A stretch of DNA of 39,521 bases from assembly GCF_002848135.1 (NCBI RefSeq), contig NZ_PKGB01000018.1, positions 1 to 39,521 on the forward strand. The letters run 5' to 3'. The notes beneath the pieces were generated by a model, which worked only from the letters and a program-made list of their open reading frames with translations, was not told the origin of the DNA and made no database searches. Positions 8,508 to 18,230 of the stretch are shown one piece after another. Numbering within the stretch: position 1 is the first letter of the stretch; each line of letters begins with the position of its first letter. This DNA comes from Hydrogenovibrio sp. SC-1 (GTDB lineage: Bacteria; Pseudomonadota; Gammaproteobacteria; Thiomicrospirales; Thiomicrospiraceae). A program made the position numbers and the translations under genes.

Positions 8508-9434
8508 CTAGCGACGAACTTTGAGTGAGAAGAGTCCTTGTGGACGCAACATTAGGATCACTATGACCGTTAATAACGTTAAGACTTTTGCCATAGACCC
8601 ACTCAAGAAAAATTCCATAATGGACTGGGCCTGTGAAATACTGAATGCAGATGCGATGGTTCCAAGTAGGCTGGCTGCGCCACCGAATACCACGACCAGG
8701 AAGGTATCAACAATATATAGTTGTCCAGAAGTGGGGCCGGTTGAACCAATCATGGTGAATGTCGCTCCGGCAATACCTGCGATACCACAACCTAGCGCAA
8801 AGGTGAAGCGATCAACACGGGCTGTATCGATACCAACTGCTCCAGCCATTGCTCGGTTTTGAACGACCGCGCGGGACTGCTTTCCTTTTCTAGATTTTTG
8901 CAGGAATAAGAAAACCCCTACCGTAATGAAGAGTGTGATGACCATGACGATCATGCCATTAACAGGGACTTCAATCATTTCGCTGACTTGGAAAGAACCC
9001 ATCATCCAATCAGGTAATGTTACCCCGACCTCACGAGGACCAAAAACGGTTCTATAGAGTTGTTGCAGAATTAAGCTTAACCCCCAAGTTGCCAGAAGAG
9101 TGTCAAGTGGGCGTTTGTAAAGATGTCTAATTAATGACCATTCGACTAATGCGCCAAGCAGGAAAGTGCCTATAAAGGCAAAAATGATTGCTATGAAAAA
9201 GTAGGCACCAAATAACTCTGGAATATATGTGGAGAATAGATTCGAAGTTAGGTAGGTGATATAGGCTCCCAGAATCATAAACTCTCCGTGTGCCATGTTG
9301 ATCACGCCCATTTGGCCAAAAATTATTGCCAAACCAAGTGCCATGAGTAGTAATACAGAGAACAGAATAAGGCCTGAAAAGCCTTGCATCGCGAAAATTG
9401 AGCCTAGTTCAGCCCATGTATAGTCAGCAAACAT
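8508..9434 (-). CDS. urtB: Urea/amide ABC transporter permease UrtB
   Basis: The LivH-like permease, 308 residues with about eight membrane segments. Family hallmarks are FGQMGVINMAHGEFMILGAY (about residues 39-58) and the contact loop AVVQNRAMAGAVGIDTARVD. UrtB of cyanobacteria and proteobacteria often carries an extended N-terminus, which is absent here. It is separated from urtA by 147 bp that hold two strong hairpins, implying lower or separate expression from the binding protein. Confidence 0.92.
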   Translation of the reverse strand: MFADYTWAELGSIFAMQGFSGLILFSVLLLMALGLAIIFGQMGVINMAHGEFMILGAYITYLTSNLFSTYIPELFGAYFFIAIIFAFIGTFLLGALVEWSLIRHLYKRPLDTLLATWGLSLILQQLYRTVFGPREVGVTLPDWMMGSFQVSEMIEVPVNGMIVMVITLFITVGVFLFLQKSRKGKQSRAVVQNRAMAGAVGIDTARVDRFTFALGCGIAGIAGATFTMIGSTGPTSGQLYIVDTFLVVVFGGAASLLGTIASAFSISQAQSIMEFFLSGSMAKVLTLLTVIVILMLRPQGLFSLKVRR

Positions 9435-9500
9435 TTATTTTCCCTCCTGGCAGGTAAAATAATCTAAGTAAAAAGTTGTGTGTTTTTGGGGGTGTTATGA

Positions 9501-9547
9501 CACCTAATTAAAGACTCTATGCTGGTTTTAGAGCCTTTAATTAGGTG
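9501..9547 (-). other. Long stem-loop between urtA and urtB
   Basis: Arms CACCTAATTAAAG (9501-9513) and CTTTAATTAGGTG (9535-9547) are perfectly complementary, and after one mismatch the stem continues with CTCTA/TAGAG. No T run follows on the minus strand, so it looks like a transcript-stabilising or processing element downstream of urtA, not a classical terminator. Confidence 0.75.
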
Positions 9548-9570
9548 CAGCCCATATTTATATGGGCTGC
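9547..9570 (-). other. Second perfect hairpin downstream of urtA
   Basis: GCAGCCCATAT (9547-9557) and ATATGGGCTGC (9560-9570) form an 11-bp perfect stem with a two-base spacer, 11 bp after the urtA stop. It shares one base with the neighbouring stem-loop, so the two are stacked back to back. Confidence 0.75.
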
Positions 9571-9581
9571 ATCCAATGAGC

Positions 9582-10829
9582 TTATTGGTAACCCTTAGGG
9601 AATGGGTTTGGTTCAATTAACTCTTTAGACTCATAAACTACATCAAACTGTCCATCTTTCTTAGCATGACCAATTCGCGATTTAGACCATAAGTGGTGGT
9701 TAGGGTGAACTTTTACATAGCCTTCAGGAGCGGTTGTAAGTTCGATACCAGGAAGGGTTTTACGAATCTTATCGATATCGAACGAACCTGCCTTTTCAAC
9801 AGCGGCTTTCCATAACCAAGGACCTAGGTAGGCTGCTTGAGTTACGTCACCAATTACGATATCGTCTCCCCAGCGCTTCTTAAATGCTTTAACAAAAGCT
9901 TGGTTGTTGTCGTTTGGTAAGCTCTGGAAGTATTTCATTGAAGCATATAAGCCCTCAACGTTTTCACCACCAATACCTAAGATTTCATCCTCAGTTACAG
10001 ATAGCGTCAGAACTAATGGTTTTTCTTTAGTTAGATCAATACCTGCTGCATTTAGCTGCTTGTAGAATGCAACGTTAGATCCACCAACAACTGTTGTAAA
10101 GATGACGTCAGGTCTCTTCAGTTTGATTTTATTGATGACTGAGTTGAACTGAGTATGTCCTAGTGGGTAGTACTCTTCACCAACCACTTTCAAGCCAAGT
10201 TTTTCGATGTGCTTGCGAGCGATTTTGTTAGACGTACGCGGCCAGATGTAGTCTGAACCCAGCAAGAAGAATTTTTTAGCACCTTTTGTTTTCTTAGCCC
10301 AGTCAATTCCTTTAAGAATCTGTTGGGTTGCTTCTTGACCTGTATAGATAACGTTAGGAGATTGCTCTAACCCTTCATAGAAGGTTGGGTAAAAAAGCAT
10401 GCCATTGTATTGCTCCATAACCGGTAGAACAGCTTTTCGTGAAGCAGAGGTCCAGCAGCCCATGATTGCAGCAACCTTATCTTTAACTAGAAGTTTCTTA
10501 GCCTTTTCAGCAAAGGTTGGCCAATCACTTGCACCATCTTCTTGGATGTATTTGATCTGGCGACCTAGGACACCGCCTGAAGCATTGATTTGCTCGATAG
10601 CCAGTTTTTCTGCTTGAATGGAACCCGTTTCACTGATCGCCATCGTTCCAGTCGCTGAGTGAAGGATTCCGACCGTTACAGTATCATCTGTAACGGCTAG
10701 GCCCGTTGAGTTTACGTCAGATGCGTAAGCGCTTGTTGCAAGTAACATAGCTGCAGGAATTGCTGCCAGTCCCTTTAATAAAGTTCGACGGGTTGTCCCT
10801 GGTCGACTTGGAGAGATTGTTTTTTTCAT
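9582..10829 (-). CDS. urtA: Urea/short-amide ABC transporter substrate-binding protein UrtA
   Basis: The periplasmic binding protein of the importer, 415 residues. The N-terminus has a twin-arginine signal (TRRTLLKG followed by a hydrophobic run and a cleavage site near AYA-S, about residue 37), so it is probably exported folded through Tat, as is common for UrtA. The mature protein begins with VTVGILHSATGTMAISE and contains IMGCWTSASRKAVLPV and YWPRTS-like segments typical of the Urt/FmdD family. Which ligand is bound, urea or short amides, cannot be read from sequence; the operon includes formamidase, so amides are plausible. It is the first gene of the operon and has its own upstream regulatory region. 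Confidence 0.95.
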   Translation of the reverse strand: MKKTISPSRPGTTRRTLLKGLAAIPAAMLLATSAYASDVNSTGLAVTDDTVTVGILHSATGTMAISETGSIQAEKLAIEQINASGGVLGRQIKYIQEDGASDWPTFAEKAKKLLVKDKVAAIMGCWTSASRKAVLPVMEQYNGMLFYPTFYEGLEQSPNVIYTGQEATQQILKGIDWAKKTKGAKKFFLLGSDYIWPRTSNKIARKHIEKLGLKVVGEEYYPLGHTQFNSVINKIKLKRPDVIFTTVVGGSNVAFYKQLNAAGIDLTKEKPLVLTLSVTEDEILGIGGENVEGLYASMKYFQSLPNDNNQAFVKAFKKRWGDDIVIGDVTQAAYLGPWLWKAAVEKAGSFDIDKIRKTLPGIELTTAPEGYVKVHPNHHLWSKSRIGHAKKDGQFDVVYESKELIEPNPFPKGYQ

Positions 10830-10893
10830 GAAATATTAGCCTCGCTTGTTTTTGAACATTCAGGTGAATAAGGACATAAAGTCAGCTTTACAA

Positions 10894-10909
10894 AGCATAT
10901 AATAGGCCA
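10894..10909 (-). promoter_or_regulatory. Sigma-54-like promoter of urtA
   Basis: On the minus strand the site reads TGGCCTATTATATGCT, with the invariant GG and GC at the right distance for -24/-12. Transcription would begin near 10884, leaving a leader of about 55 nt before the urtA ATG. Bases between the two invariant pairs match only partly. Confidence 0.5.
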
Positions 10910-10982
10910 ATAAAAAAAATCCTTTTTAAACAAGTAGATATTGGCTTACATTGGCATTTTGTTTTATCGAAAAAATATAATA

Positions 10983-11021
10983 TGCACTTTTATTGTGCTT
11001 TGTTGCAAATAAAGTGGTGCT
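10983..11021 (-). promoter_or_regulatory. Tandem NtrC-like sites upstream of urtA
   Basis: The first dyad, TGCACT-TTTAT-TGTGCT (10983-10999), has 17-bp NtrC geometry. A weaker second one, TGCAAA ... GGTGCT (11004-11021), is one base longer. Their centres are about 21 bp apart, or two helical turns, and the first is about 100-115 bp upstream of the inferred start, the usual enhancer distance. The rest of 10830-11209 holds no gene; an AT-rich hairpin CTAATAA/TTATTAG lies at 11161-11181. Confidence 0.5.
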
Positions 11022-11209
11022 TTTTGGAGGTGCTAGGGCGCGTTAGATAAAAGTGAACTATGGAAATGATTTTTATTGGGGGGATAAGTTAAAAAGCAGG
11101 TAAGCCGCGTTATACCTATTGAAATTCGTTAACAAAGGATTATTGAGATGATTGATAGCGCTAATAACATTGCATTATTAGACGTTTAATTAACTTAAGT
11201 CTTTGTGTC

Positions 11210-12655
11210 TCAGGCTTTTGTGCGGAAGGTTTGGTTTTTACCAGCGCGTTTGGCTTGATACATGGCGTTATCTAAACGGCGGAAAATGGTATCGTAGTTA
11301 TCGGGAGTTCGGTATTCGGTAACGCCAATACTAATGGTCACGGGGTGGTGGGTTAGGGTTTGTAGCTGTGGGTCTTGTTCGATTTGTTGCCGCAAGCTTT
11401 CCGCGAGAATGTAAGCTTGATCTTCAGTTGTTCCAGGTAGGGCAATAACGAATTCTTCGCCTCCCCAGCGGGCAATGAGGTCTTCTTTACGGAATCGTTG
11501 TTTGAGTAGTTCTGCGACCCGCATCAAGGCTTGGTCGCCCGATTGGTGCCCGAATTGATCGTTAATGGTTTTGAAATTGTCGATATCGAAAAAGATGAGA
11601 CCTAAAGGTTGATTATGACGTTTGGTAAGCGCTAGCAAACTTTCAAAATCATCGTTAAAGGCGCGCCGATTTTTAAGCTGGGTTAGCGTGTCGTTGCGTG
11701 CTAGAAACTGCAGTTTTTTGTTAAATCGACGAACCATCGTTAAAATAATGAGTGTAATGATGAGGGTGATGACTAGCGAAATACTGAGGTTGACCAGGAA
11801 GGTTTGGCGAACGTCTTTGGTAAAGTCGTCTAGTTTGGCTTGCACGATTAAATAGGCATTAAGTTCGGGGATGAATTGGGATTTTAATAAATACTGTTCA
11901 TCTTGATCACTGTATTCTAATGTTTGGCTTTGGTCGGCTAAAATTCGATCTTTTAGGGCATAAAGCTGAGGGTTGTCGGAGAGGTTTTGCATAGCGATGG
12001 TGTCGCGTTCGCGCAGAATAATCTCTCCATTTGGATCAATAAAGAAGACAGTGAATTGATATTTTTCGCGGAACAATTTTAAGATGCTGTCAATATAGGA
12101 CATTTCCATGCCGATGCCGGTCGCGCCAAGTAGCTTTTGGTCTTGATCAAAAATTTTGTGGTTGATAAACATAATCATTGAATTGTGAAGCTGGTCGTTA
12201 TAGTCGAGATTAATTTCGTGATGTTTAGATTGTTCTTTAAAGCGAAAATACCACGCGTTGTCTGGGTCTGCTGTACTGAGTTTTTCTACAAAACCCTGTT
12301 GAGAGTAATAGTTTTGTGTTTTCTCAGAAACTAGAAAAGTGAGAAACATGCCATACTTTTGTTGAATTGAGGCGAGGTAGGTTCGGATTTTGGTTTGGTC
12401 ATCTTCTTGGTGATGTAGCCAGTCTTTTACAAAGGTGTCGTGCGCCATCATTGACGAAATCAGGTTAGGCTCAATAATATTGCGTTGGATTTCGGTGTAG
12501 ATGTTTTCGACGGATAGCGGTAGCGAGCGGTTTTTTAATTCATATTGCTTGGCATTCAGTGAGACAACGAAATTGATTAATGAAATTGAAATCGATAGCA
12601 CTAGCAGTAAGCTGGTAATGATAATGACGATTTTTGAATTGGCATTGAATTTCAT
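11210..12655 (-). CDS. Membrane diguanylate cyclase with periplasmic sensor domain
   Basis: A 481-residue protein predicted to make cyclic di-GMP. A first membrane segment lies at about 8-30, a periplasmic region of about 250 residues resembles a Cache sensor, and a second membrane segment lies near 285-308 (LSISLVITLIITLIILTMV). The C-terminal GGDEF domain has the active motif RWGGEEF and the inhibitory I-site RKED five residues before it, so product feedback is likely. DNDTLTQLKNRR-type entry is present as ARNDTLTQLKNRRAF. The ligand of the sensor is unknown. It lies downstream of the DUF218 gene on the same strand with a 143-bp gap. Confidence 0.9.
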   Translation of the reverse strand: MKFNANSKIVIIITSLLLVLSISISLINFVVSLNAKQYELKNRSLPLSVENIYTEIQRNIIEPNLISSMMAHDTFVKDWLHHQEDDQTKIRTYLASIQQKYGMFLTFLVSEKTQNYYSQQGFVEKLSTADPDNAWYFRFKEQSKHHEINLDYNDQLHNSMIMFINHKIFDQDQKLLGATGIGMEMSYIDSILKLFREKYQFTVFFIDPNGEIILRERDTIAMQNLSDNPQLYALKDRILADQSQTLEYSDQDEQYLLKSQFIPELNAYLIVQAKLDDFTKDVRQTFLVNLSISLVITLIITLIILTMVRRFNKKLQFLARNDTLTQLKNRRAFNDDFESLLALTKRHNQPLGLIFFDIDNFKTINDQFGHQSGDQALMRVAELLKQRFRKEDLIARWGGEEFVIALPGTTEDQAYILAESLRQQIEQDPQLQTLTHHPVTISIGVTEYRTPDNYDTIFRRLDNAMYQAKRAGKNQTFRTKA

Positions 12656-12798
12656 TGTTGCTAACCATTGTGCCTTATATTATTTGGGGAACAAGCAGAG
12701 CTGTCATGAGTGCTGTTCAGCTTGACGCGTTTCAGTCATTCTATACCAATTTGTTGATAAGAAACCAGCGGTTTTTGGGTTGATCAGCTTTAGCGGCG

Positions 12799-13629
12799 CT
12801 AATTTTGACCAGGCCTGGTTGTTTTAGGTGCTGGAAACCAGTCACTGGTCTTGCCTGTCCAGTAATAAACAGTAAGACCAATCCATTCTTTCCAGCCTGG
12901 CTCGATCGTTTCGAGATGCCCTGCCGTGTCAAAATCAAAGCCTCTATAGTCAGCATGGCTGGAACGATAATCAACAGGATAGGGGATGACATCAATATCG
13001 AGTTTGCGAGCAATGCCAATCGCGCGAGGCATATGAAATGCCGAGGTGACCACAAAATAGCGACCATTGGGTGTTGGCAGTAGGGGCGTGGTGAATTTGA
13101 AGTTTTCATAGGTATTGCGGGATTTCGATTCGATAATCAAACGCTGTGGCGCTATACCCAGTACGGTGAGCAGCTTTTTCGCTAAACTGCCTTCGCCTTG
13201 GGTATTCTGCAACTGTACCGAGCCGCTGCCCCCAGTAAAAATAACAGGAGCGGTTGGATAGTGATTAGCCAGTTCTTTTGCGCCAATATAACGATCGCCA
13301 CCACTGCCGAGTTCGGGTCGGTTCCAACTCAGACTACGTTGCAGATCTTCGCCACCGCCTAGAATAATAATGCCATCAATATGGCTCGGAAGCGGCTTGG
13401 GCGTTTCAAATCGTTTTTCCAATGGCTGTATGACAAAATCTCCGATGGGATAAATCCATACTGTCAAAGCAGCAATGCTGGTAGGAATAAGAAAGAATTT
13501 GGCTAGTCTAAGTCGGTTCTTGATTAAAAAAAGCGTGCCAAGCATTGCAAAAATAAGGATGAGATTAATCGGGCTTAACAATGCCCAGGCCAGCTTTGAC
13601 ATCAAAAAGAAGAGCGTATCGGTGTTCAA
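12799..13629 (-). CDS. DUF218 (YdcF/ElyC/SanA-like) membrane protein
   Basis: A 276-residue protein with two N-terminal membrane segments (about 8-35 and 42-62) and a C-terminal DUF218 domain. Visible family features are DGIIILGGGE near residue 86, VIFTGGSGS, IESKSRNTYEN and VTSAFHMPRAIGIARK. ElyC of Escherichia coli, with the same layout, acts in envelope and peptidoglycan maintenance at low temperature; the biochemical activity is not settled. The frame starts with TTG at 13629 preceded by AAGGA, and an ATG at 13599 is an alternative. It lies 20 nt after the PAS-GGDEF gene, so probably one transcript. The C-terminal codons include one of the CAGGCCTG palindromes. Confidence 0.8.
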   Translation of the reverse strand: MNTDTLFFLMSKLAWALLSPINLILIFAMLGTLFLIKNRLRLAKFFLIPTSIAALTVWIYPIGDFVIQPLEKRFETPKPLPSHIDGIIILGGGEDLQRSLSWNRPELGSGGDRYIGAKELANHYPTAPVIFTGGSGSVQLQNTQGEGSLAKKLLTVLGIAPQRLIIESKSRNTYENFKFTTPLLPTPNGRYFVVTSAFHMPRAIGIARKLDIDVIPYPVDYRSSHADYRGFDFDTAGHLETIEPGWKEWIGLTVYYWTGKTSDWFPAPKTTRPGQN

Positions 13630-13649
13630 AATGGAGGTTCCTTAAGAGG

Positions 13650-14921
13650 TTAGGCTTTTGCAATCAGGGTTTGATTACGGCCTTTGGCTTTAGCTTCGTA
13701 AACGGCGCGATCCGCACTTTGAAACAGTTGAAAAGGGGTGTCGCCGTGGGTGGGGTAAGCACTCAGGCCAATACTGATGGTAACGGGCGAGAGGTTATGT
13801 TCCGCCCAGTTGATTTGCTTTAAGGTTTGATGCCATTTGTTGGTGACAATCAGGCTATTATCCAATTCGGTTTCGGGTAACAGTATGACAAATTCTTCAC
13901 CACCCCAACGATATAAATAATCACTGCCGCGTAAACTTTCTCGCAGAACTTGGGTTATTAGAATGAGTACTTCATCCCCTTTTTGGTGGCCGTAAATATC
14001 ATTCACTTCTTTAAAGTTGTCAAAGTCGATCACGGCAAATGTCAGTGGGGTTTGCTTACGTTTTGCCATGGCTAATAAATAGGCAGCATGTTCTTCGCCA
14101 GCACGTCGGTTTGGCAGTTGCGTTAAGGCATCATGTGAGGCTAGGCGTTGCAGTTGCTCTTCCAATTGTTTCCGCTCGGTAATGTCTTGTACCATGCCTG
14201 CTACATGAGTAGGATTACCTTTGTCATCACGCTCACAAACCTTACCTTGGTCATGCACCCAAACAACATGGCCATTACGATTGAGTAGACGATATTCGGC
14301 TTCGTACTGGCTACGGCGACCTTGGATGTGGTCTTTTAAAGTGGTGATCACCCTGTCAATGTCCTCTGGATGCACATTGTTGCTCCAGGATTCCAGTGTG
14401 GGTGGCATTTCGTCTGGGCCGTAACCGAGCATTTTTTTGAGTTGTGGGCTAAAGAAAACATGGTCTGTCGCCAACTCCCACTCCCAAATGCCGTCCGAGG
14501 CTTCGTTGAGTGCAAACCAAATATTGTGGTTACGTGACTGCATATCTTTTTCAAGGGCGAGGCGATTATTGATATTGCGGGCGACTGACAAAAAATATAA
14601 ATGGCCCTGGTAGCTAAAATGGGTGGTAATCACTTCGATGGCAATTTCGCCCTTCTTTTTATGACGGTGACGTCCAACAAAGGTATAGCCATTATTATCC
14701 AAGATCACTTGTCGGACTTCTTGCCATTGGGGTAGGCCTTGAACATCTTTTTGCAGGCTTAAAACAGATTGGTTCAGAATTTCCTTTTTTTCAAATCCCA
14801 GCTCAATATAGCCGGAGCGATTGCACCAAAGAATTCTTGAGGTCTCTGGGTCAATTAAATAAACGCAATCAAGCATGTGATCGAAAAGGGTGGACAGTTC
14901 TTTGGTCTGAAGCTTTAACAC
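13650..14921 (-). CDS. PAS-PAS-GGDEF diguanylate cyclase
   Basis: A 423-residue soluble protein with two PAS domains (about 5-120 and 130-250; the second shows DGIWEWELATDHVFFSPQ and a PAC-type segment ending VAGMVQDITERKQLEE) followed by a GGDEF domain. The motif is RWGGEEF and the I-site is RGSD five residues before it. It therefore should make cyclic di-GMP in response to a cytoplasmic or PAS-bound signal such as oxygen, redox state or a small ligand. The start codon is GTG with AGGA about 10 nt upstream. It is the first gene of a likely operon with the DUF218 protein. Confidence 0.9.
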   Translation of the reverse strand: MLKLQTKELSTLFDHMLDCVYLIDPETSRILWCNRSGYIELGFEKKEILNQSVLSLQKDVQGLPQWQEVRQVILDNNGYTFVGRHRHKKKGEIAIEVITTHFSYQGHLYFLSVARNINNRLALEKDMQSRNHNIWFALNEASDGIWEWELATDHVFFSPQLKKMLGYGPDEMPPTLESWSNNVHPEDIDRVITTLKDHIQGRRSQYEAEYRLLNRNGHVVWVHDQGKVCERDDKGNPTHVAGMVQDITERKQLEEQLQRLASHDALTQLPNRRAGEEHAAYLLAMAKRKQTPLTFAVIDFDNFKEVNDIYGHQKGDEVLILITQVLRESLRGSDYLYRWGGEEFVILLPETELDNSLIVTNKWHQTLKQINWAEHNLSPVTISIGLSAYPTHGDTPFQLFQSADRAVYEAKAKGRNQTLIAKA

Positions 14922-15050
14922 GGATGGATTCCTGTTGCACGGGTTAGGCTGTTGTAATGTTCGGTTTTATTGTCCTATACTAATCTTTTAGTATTCTACT
15001 CACTTTTTATTCATATTTAAGTTTTGTTTTATCAATAATCGGCTCGGCTA

Positions 15051-15075
15051 TTGAATTATTTGTTTTTGGCCTTAT
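15051..15075 (+). promoter_or_regulatory. Possible heat-shock (sigma-32) promoter of clpB
   Basis: TTGAAT at 15051-15056 and CCTTAT at 15070-15075 are 13 bp apart, resembling TTGAAA-N13-CCCCAT with five of six and four of six matches. clpB is commonly under sigma-32. The rest of 14922-15143 shows nothing else. Confidence 0.3.
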
Positions 15076-15143
15076 TAGTTTGTTAATCAAATAATGCAGT
15101 TAAGTGAAAGGCTTAACGCGATCAGTTTATGAGGGTTTTAAAT

Positions 15144-17708
15144 ATGATGGATAAATTTACCGCTCAATTTCAGTCAGCTTTAGCGGAAGCACAATCGATC
15201 GCCTTGGGGTTAGAGAACCAGTTTATTGAGCCTGTGCATATTTTGTCAGCCTTAATCAACGGGCAAACGTCTCTGCTGCAACTGGCTGGCATGGATATCG
15301 CCCATCTAAAGCAAGCAGTTGAAGACAAGCTGCAAACCTTACCTAAGGTTTCAGGGCATGGCGGTGATGTGCAGTTGTCTCAGAGTGCCGGTCGGGTACT
15401 GAATTTAATGAATCAATTTGCGCAAAAGAAAGGCGATGCTTATATTGCCAGTGAACTATTTTATTTAGCGGCATTGCAGTCCAATGATTTGGTCAAAGAA
15501 TTATTAAGAACGGCTGGGGCAACTGAGCAAGCCATTGAAGCCGCCATTGAAAAAGTAAGAGGGGGTGAATCCGTGCAAGACCAGAATGCAGAAGAAAACC
15601 GACAAGCGTTAGATAAATATACCTTAGATTTAACCGAACGTGCGCGTAATGGGAAGTTAGATCCTGTGATTGGTCGTGATGATGAAATTCGTCGGGCGGT
15701 GCAGGTGTTGCAGCGCCGTACCAAAAATAATCCAGTCTTAATTGGTGAACCGGGCGTTGGGAAAACCGCAATTGTTGAGGGACTCGCACAGCGTATTGTC
15801 AATGGTGAAGTGCCTGAGGGGTTGAAAAATAAGCGCCTATTGTCACTGGATTTGGCCGGTTTATTGGCGGGTGCTAAATATCGAGGCGAATTTGAAGAGC
15901 GCTTAAAAGCCTTGTTAAAAGACTTAGAAAAGCAAGAAGGCTCGGTGATTTTATTTATTGATGAAATCCATACCATGGTTGGCGCGGGTAAAACCGAAGG
16001 CTCTATGGATGCTGGTAATATGCTGAAACCCGCTTTGGCTCGGGGTGAATTGCATTGTATTGGTGCCACTACGCTGGATGAATATCGTGAAAACATTGAG
16101 AAGGATGCGGCTTTGGAACGTCGTTTTCAAAAGGTATTGGTGGATGAACCAACCGAAGAAGATACGATTGCAATTTTGCGCGGCCTAAAAGAGCGTTATG
16201 AAGTGCATCATGGGGTGGCAATTACCGACCCTGCGATTATCGCGGCGGCGCATTTGTCGCAACGTTATATTGCCGACCGTCAGTTACCTGATAAGGCGAT
16301 TGATTTAATTGATGAAGCGGCATCGCGTATTCGGATGGAAATCGATTCGAAGCCGGAAGAAATGGATAAATTGGATCGTCGATTGATTCAGCTCAAAATT
16401 GAGCGTGAAGCTTTGAAAAAGGAAAAAGATGAGGCGTCTAAGAAACGGTTAGGGGTGTTGCAAGAATCCATTGATGAGATGGAAAAGACCTATGCTGATT
16501 TAGAAGAAGTCTGGAAAAAAGACAAAGCGGCGCTACAAGGTGCGAAGCAGTTTAAAGAGGAATTGGATAAGGCACGTATTGAAATGGATGCAGCGCATCG
16601 TGAAGGCAACTTGGGCAGAATGTCAGAATTACAATATGGCGTGATTCCTGAATTGGAAGCCAAAATCCGTGAGGCGGAAGCCGCGGAAGGGGAAGACGAT
16701 GGTCAAATGCATTTATTGCGCAATAAAGTGACCGAAGAAGAAATTGCTGAAGTGGTGGCGCGTTGGACGGGCATTCCGATTTCCAGAATGTTGGAAGGCG
16801 AGCGTGATAAGTTGTTGCGTATGGAAGAAGCGATTGGTCAAAAAGTGATTGGTCAATCCGAGGCAGTGGTCGCAGTGTCAGATGCGATTCGTCGTTCACG
16901 TGCGGGCTTGTCAGATCCGAATCGTCCGAATGGTTCCTTCTTGTTTTTGGGGCCAACAGGGGTTGGGAAAACTGAATTGACAAAAGCCTTAGCCGATTTC
17001 TTGTTTGATACAACCGATGCGATTGTGCGATTGGATATGTCTGAGTTTATGGAGAAACATTCGGTAGCACGTTTAATTGGAGCGCCTCCGGGGTATGTCG
17101 GATATGAACAAGGCGGGTATTTAACTGAGGCAGTGCGTCGTAAACCTTATTCGGTCATCTTATTGGATGAGGTGGAAAAAGCGCATCCGGATGTCTTCAA
17201 TATTCTATTGCAAGTATTGGATGATGGGCGTTTAACCGATGGTCAAGGCCGCACGGTAGACTTTAAAAATACCGTGATTGTTATGACCTCCAACTTAGGG
17301 TCGCACATCATTCAGGAAAAGGCGGGAACCGCGACATACGATGAAATGAAGCAGGATGTGATGACGGTAGTCGGCGGTCATTTTAGACCGGAATTTATTA
17401 ACCGGATTGATGATATTGTGGTGTTCCATCCATTGGATCAAGCCCAAATTCGGTCGATCGCTAATATTCAATTGAATCACTTGCGGAGTCGTTTGGCCGA
17501 TAATGACATGGCGCTGGAAGTCTCGGATGCCGTGTTGGATAAAATTGCTGAAGTTGGATTTGATCCAGTGTATGGCGCACGTCCATTAAAACGGGCGGTT
17601 CAGCAGTTGGTTGAAAATACCTTGGCGCAAAGATTATTGAAAGGGGAATTTGCCAGCGGTGACACCATTCACATCGGCCTAACGGATGGTGAAATTGATT
17701 TTCATTAA
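15144..17708 (+). CDS. clpB: ATP-dependent disaggregase ClpB
   Basis: ClpB works with DnaK to dissolve protein aggregates. The protein has an N-terminal Clp repeat domain (about 1-145), a first AAA+ ring with Walker A GEPGVGKT and Walker [13 protein letters not shown], a long coiled-coil middle domain (about 405-525) and a second AAA+ ring with GPTGVGKTE and [12 protein letters not shown]. The start at 15144 has GAGGG eight bases upstream and gives MMDKFTAQF, in line with the usual ClpB N-terminus and a length of 854; an upstream ATG at 15129 would include that ribosome site in the coding region and is less likely. A strong terminator follows, so it is monocistronic. Confidence 0.97.
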   Translation: MMDKFTAQFQSALAEAQSIALGLENQFIEPVHILSALINGQTSLLQLAGMDIAHLKQAVEDKLQTLPKVSGHGGDVQLSQSAGRVLNLMNQFAQKKGDAYIASELFYLAALQSNDLVKELLRTAGATEQAIEAAIEKVRGGESVQDQNAEENRQALDKYTLDLTERARNGKLDPVIGRDDEIRRAVQVLQRRTKNNPVLIGEPGVGKTAIVEGLAQRIVNGEVPEGLKNKRLLSLDLAGLLAGAKYRGEFEERLKALLKDLEKQEGSVILFIDEIHTMVGAGKTEGSMDAGNMLKPALARGELHCIGATTLDEYRENIEKDAALERRFQKVLVDEPTEEDTIAILRGLKERYEVHHGVAITDPAIIAAAHLSQRYIADRQLPDKAIDLIDEAASRIRMEIDSKPEEMDKLDRRLIQLKIEREALKKEKDEASKKRLGVLQESIDEMEKTYADLEEVWKKDKAALQGAKQFKEELDKARIEMDAAHREGNLGRMSELQYGVIPELEAKIREAEAAEGEDDGQMHLLRNKVTEEEIAEVVARWTGIPISRMLEGERDKLLRMEEAIGQKVIGQSEAVVAVSDAIRRSRAGLSDPNRPNGSFLFLGPTGVGKTELTKALADFLFDTTDAIVRLDMSEFMEKHSVARLIGAPPGYVGYEQGGYLTEAVRRKPYSVILLDEVEKAHPDVFNILLQVLDDGRLTDGQGRTVDFKNTVIVMTSNLGSHIIQEKAGTATYDEMKQDVMTVVGGHFRPEFINRIDDIVVFHPLDQAQIRSIANIQLNHLRSRLADNDMALEVSDAVLDKIAEVGFDPVYGARPLKRAVQQLVENTLAQRLLKGEFASGDTIHIGLTDGEIDFH

Positions 17709-17733
17709 GATTAATTTGTTACAAGCATGATTG

Positions 17734-17759
17734 AAAAAGGGGCTTTTGCCCCTTTTTTT
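17734..17759 (+). terminator. Rho-independent terminator of clpB
   Basis: Stem AAAAAGGGGC (17734-17743), loop TTTT, and GCCCCTTTTT (17748-17757), ending in a run of seven T. It lies 25 nt after the clpB stop. Confidence 0.92.
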
Positions 17760-17801
17760 GTATAATGCCAGACAGTGCATTAGCGATATAAAGGGCAGAC
17801 C

Positions 17802-18230
17802 ATGAAAAATTCCATTGTAATTAAAATTCCATTCGGGTTTAAAGGGGAACTCTATGAACCCAAGAGTCGGATTGACTTGGATTTGTGGATGCGACGTGAA
17901 CAAGGGGATTTTGATAAACTGATTCGCCAAGTCGCTTATGAAAATGGCATAGGTAGTTACTCTTATGAACTGGAAGTGATGGAATCCTCAGAAGCGTTTT
18001 ACGAATCGCCAACTGGGTTGGCCAAACCCTTCTGGAATGAAGAAGCTGAACATTTTGATTTTGAAGGGTTTATGCAACATTGGCAAGAAATGCAGGCTCA
18101 AGCAGTGTTAAAGGACATTCACCAAGCCATTTTTGGTGAGCCGCTTGATGTTGATTCAGCGACCTATCAAGCGATGTTGAAAGCCTATTGGGCAGGCCAA
18201 AAAGCACGAACCACTAATAATCTTCTCTAA
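17802..18230 (+). CDS. Hypothetical acidic protein, 142 residues
   Basis: I do not recognise a family. The protein starts MKNSIVIKIPFGFKGE, a short beta-rich segment, and continues with an acidic, mostly helical stretch; no signal peptide, membrane segment or metal motif is visible. An AGGGCAG ribosome site precedes the ATG and a TATAAT box at 17761-17766 lies just after the clpB terminator, which suggests its own promoter. Its last 17 bp overlap the convergent carbonic anhydrase gene. Codon use and length support a real gene. Confidence 0.7.
   Translation: MKNSIVIKIPFGFKGELYEPKSRIDLDLWMRREQGDFDKLIRQVAYENGIGSYSYELEVMESSEAFYESPTGLAKPFWNEEAEHFDFEGFMQHWQEMQAQAVLKDIHQAIFGEPLDVDSATYQAMLKAYWAGQKARTTNNLL

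Noticed and set aside
15461-16096. 211-codon minus-strand frame inside clpB
   Set aside because: Shadow of the clpB reading frame; no recognisable protein and no ribosome site.
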